The notes beneath the pieces are model-generated. The model searched no databases. It was not told the DNA's origin and worked only from the letters and a program-made list of their open reading frames with translations. Shown one piece after another: positions 63,757 to 64,000 of a stretch of DNA of 64,000 nucleotides. This DNA comes from an uncultured Saprospiraceae bacterium (GTDB lineage Bacteria; Bacteroidota; Bacteroidia; Chitinophagales; Saprospiraceae). Position numbers and translations under genes: made by a program. The stretch covers positions 55,618 through 119,617 of the forward strand of contig CALLMH010000016.1 in NCBI GenBank assembly GCA_938007965.1. Reading direction: 5' to 3'. Positions within the stretch are counted from its first letter, which is position 1. Each line of letters begins with the position of its first letter.

Positions 63757-63843
63757 CAAAGTATTCTGTATACATAGCATATGGAAAACCTCAATTTGAA
63801 TAAAATATATATTAATCACTCATTTAAGTGCAAACAGAAATAG

Positions 63844-64000
63844 ATGAATAAAAATACTGACCACTACATAACAATCATGGCAGGTGGAGTCGGATCTCGA
63901 TTCTGGCCAGCATCCACAGAAGAAACACCAAAGCAATTTCTAGATATACTAGGGGTAGGGAAGTCTTTGATAAGATTAACTTTTGAGCGTTTCCTCAATT
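63844..64000 (+). CDS. manC: Mannose-1-phosphate guanylyltransferase (3' end outside window)
   Basis: Only the first 52 codons are present; the gene runs past base 64000. The N-terminus holds the nucleotidyltransferase signature AGGVGSRFWPAS...PKQFLDI (residues 12-29). This enzyme makes GDP-mannose, the substrate of Gmd at 48906, so the GDP-fucose route is represented from mannose-1-phosphate onwards. Whether it has the fused phosphomannose isomerase domain cannot be seen. Confidence 0.92.
   Translation, partial: MNKNTDHYITIMAGGVGSRFWPASTEETPKQFLDILGVGKSLIRLTFERFLN

Noticed and set aside
1..64000. CRISPR array, insertion sequence, tRNA or rRNA genes
   Set aside because: No regularly spaced direct repeats, transposase-like proteins, terminal inverted repeats or RNA-gene-like stretches were found in the intergenic regions.

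Overview
The window is a 64 kb stretch of a Bacteroidota chromosome, probably a Saprospiria-like or other marine lineage. The reasons are an A+T-rich composition, the type IX secretion (T9SS) C-terminal domains on two secreted proteins, TAnnTTTG promoter -7 elements, very few Shine-Dalgarno-like sites, and many ATGA/TTGA overlaps between genes. The rank below phylum is inference. No rRNA, tRNA, insertion sequence or CRISPR array was seen.

Almost every gene lies on the + strand, and nearly all belong to one surface-polysaccharide locus. Bases 1-2172 hold cysD (cut by the window start) and cysN for sulfate activation. Bases 2195-8678 hold rmlB, a wlb/wbp set for UDP-2,3-diacetamido-glucuronate (aminotransferase, N-acetyltransferase, dehydrogenase) with a PIG-L deacetylase, and an AsnB-type amidotransferase. 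Bases 8671-14405 hold a glycosyltransferase, flippase 1, a methyltransferase, a sulfotransferase and a polysaccharide deacetylase. A T9SS type B LamG protein, a UDP-xylose-synthase-like gene and rmlA follow. An ATPase and ribA (18184-19936) interrupt the theme.

The export genes (SLBB protein, Wzz-like) and a UDP-HexNAc dehydrogenase come next (20143-25241). They are followed by flippase 2, an acyltransferase, an FkbM methyltransferase, a second sulfotransferase, a second deacetylase and two glycosyltransferases (25257-33158). Bases 33264-37086 carry the UDP-L-FucNAc pathway (fnlA, a cupin, fnlB, fnlC). A hyaluronidase-like lipoprotein, a polymerase candidate, glycosyltransferases, an acetyltransferase, methyltransferases, an MBOAT/SGNH pair and an alkaline-phosphatase-fold protein extend to 48824. 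Then come gmd and fcl for GDP-L-fucose, a 1277-residue T9SS type A protein, and a block (54980-62656) combining an acyl carrier protein, dTDP-3-amino-sugar genes, flippase 3, a glycosyltransferase, an acyl-adenylating ligase and a ketoreductase-like SDR. The window ends in a mannose-1-phosphate guanylyltransferase gene.

Taken together the locus can make dTDP-, UDP- and GDP-activated amino, deoxy and uronic sugars, then polymerise, export and decorate them with sulfate, methyl, acetyl and possibly longer acyl groups. The most interesting points are two parallel flippase/methyltransferase/sulfotransferase/deacetylase modules resembling a split heparan-type N-deacetylase/N-sulfotransferase, a GH56-like lipoprotein, an apparently dedicated ACP-dependent acylation route, a glycosyltransferase gene without a normal start codon, and degenerate CCCAACA heptad repeats with a long hairpin in gene leaders. 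No initiating phosphoglycosyltransferase is present, so the locus or its partners continue outside the window.
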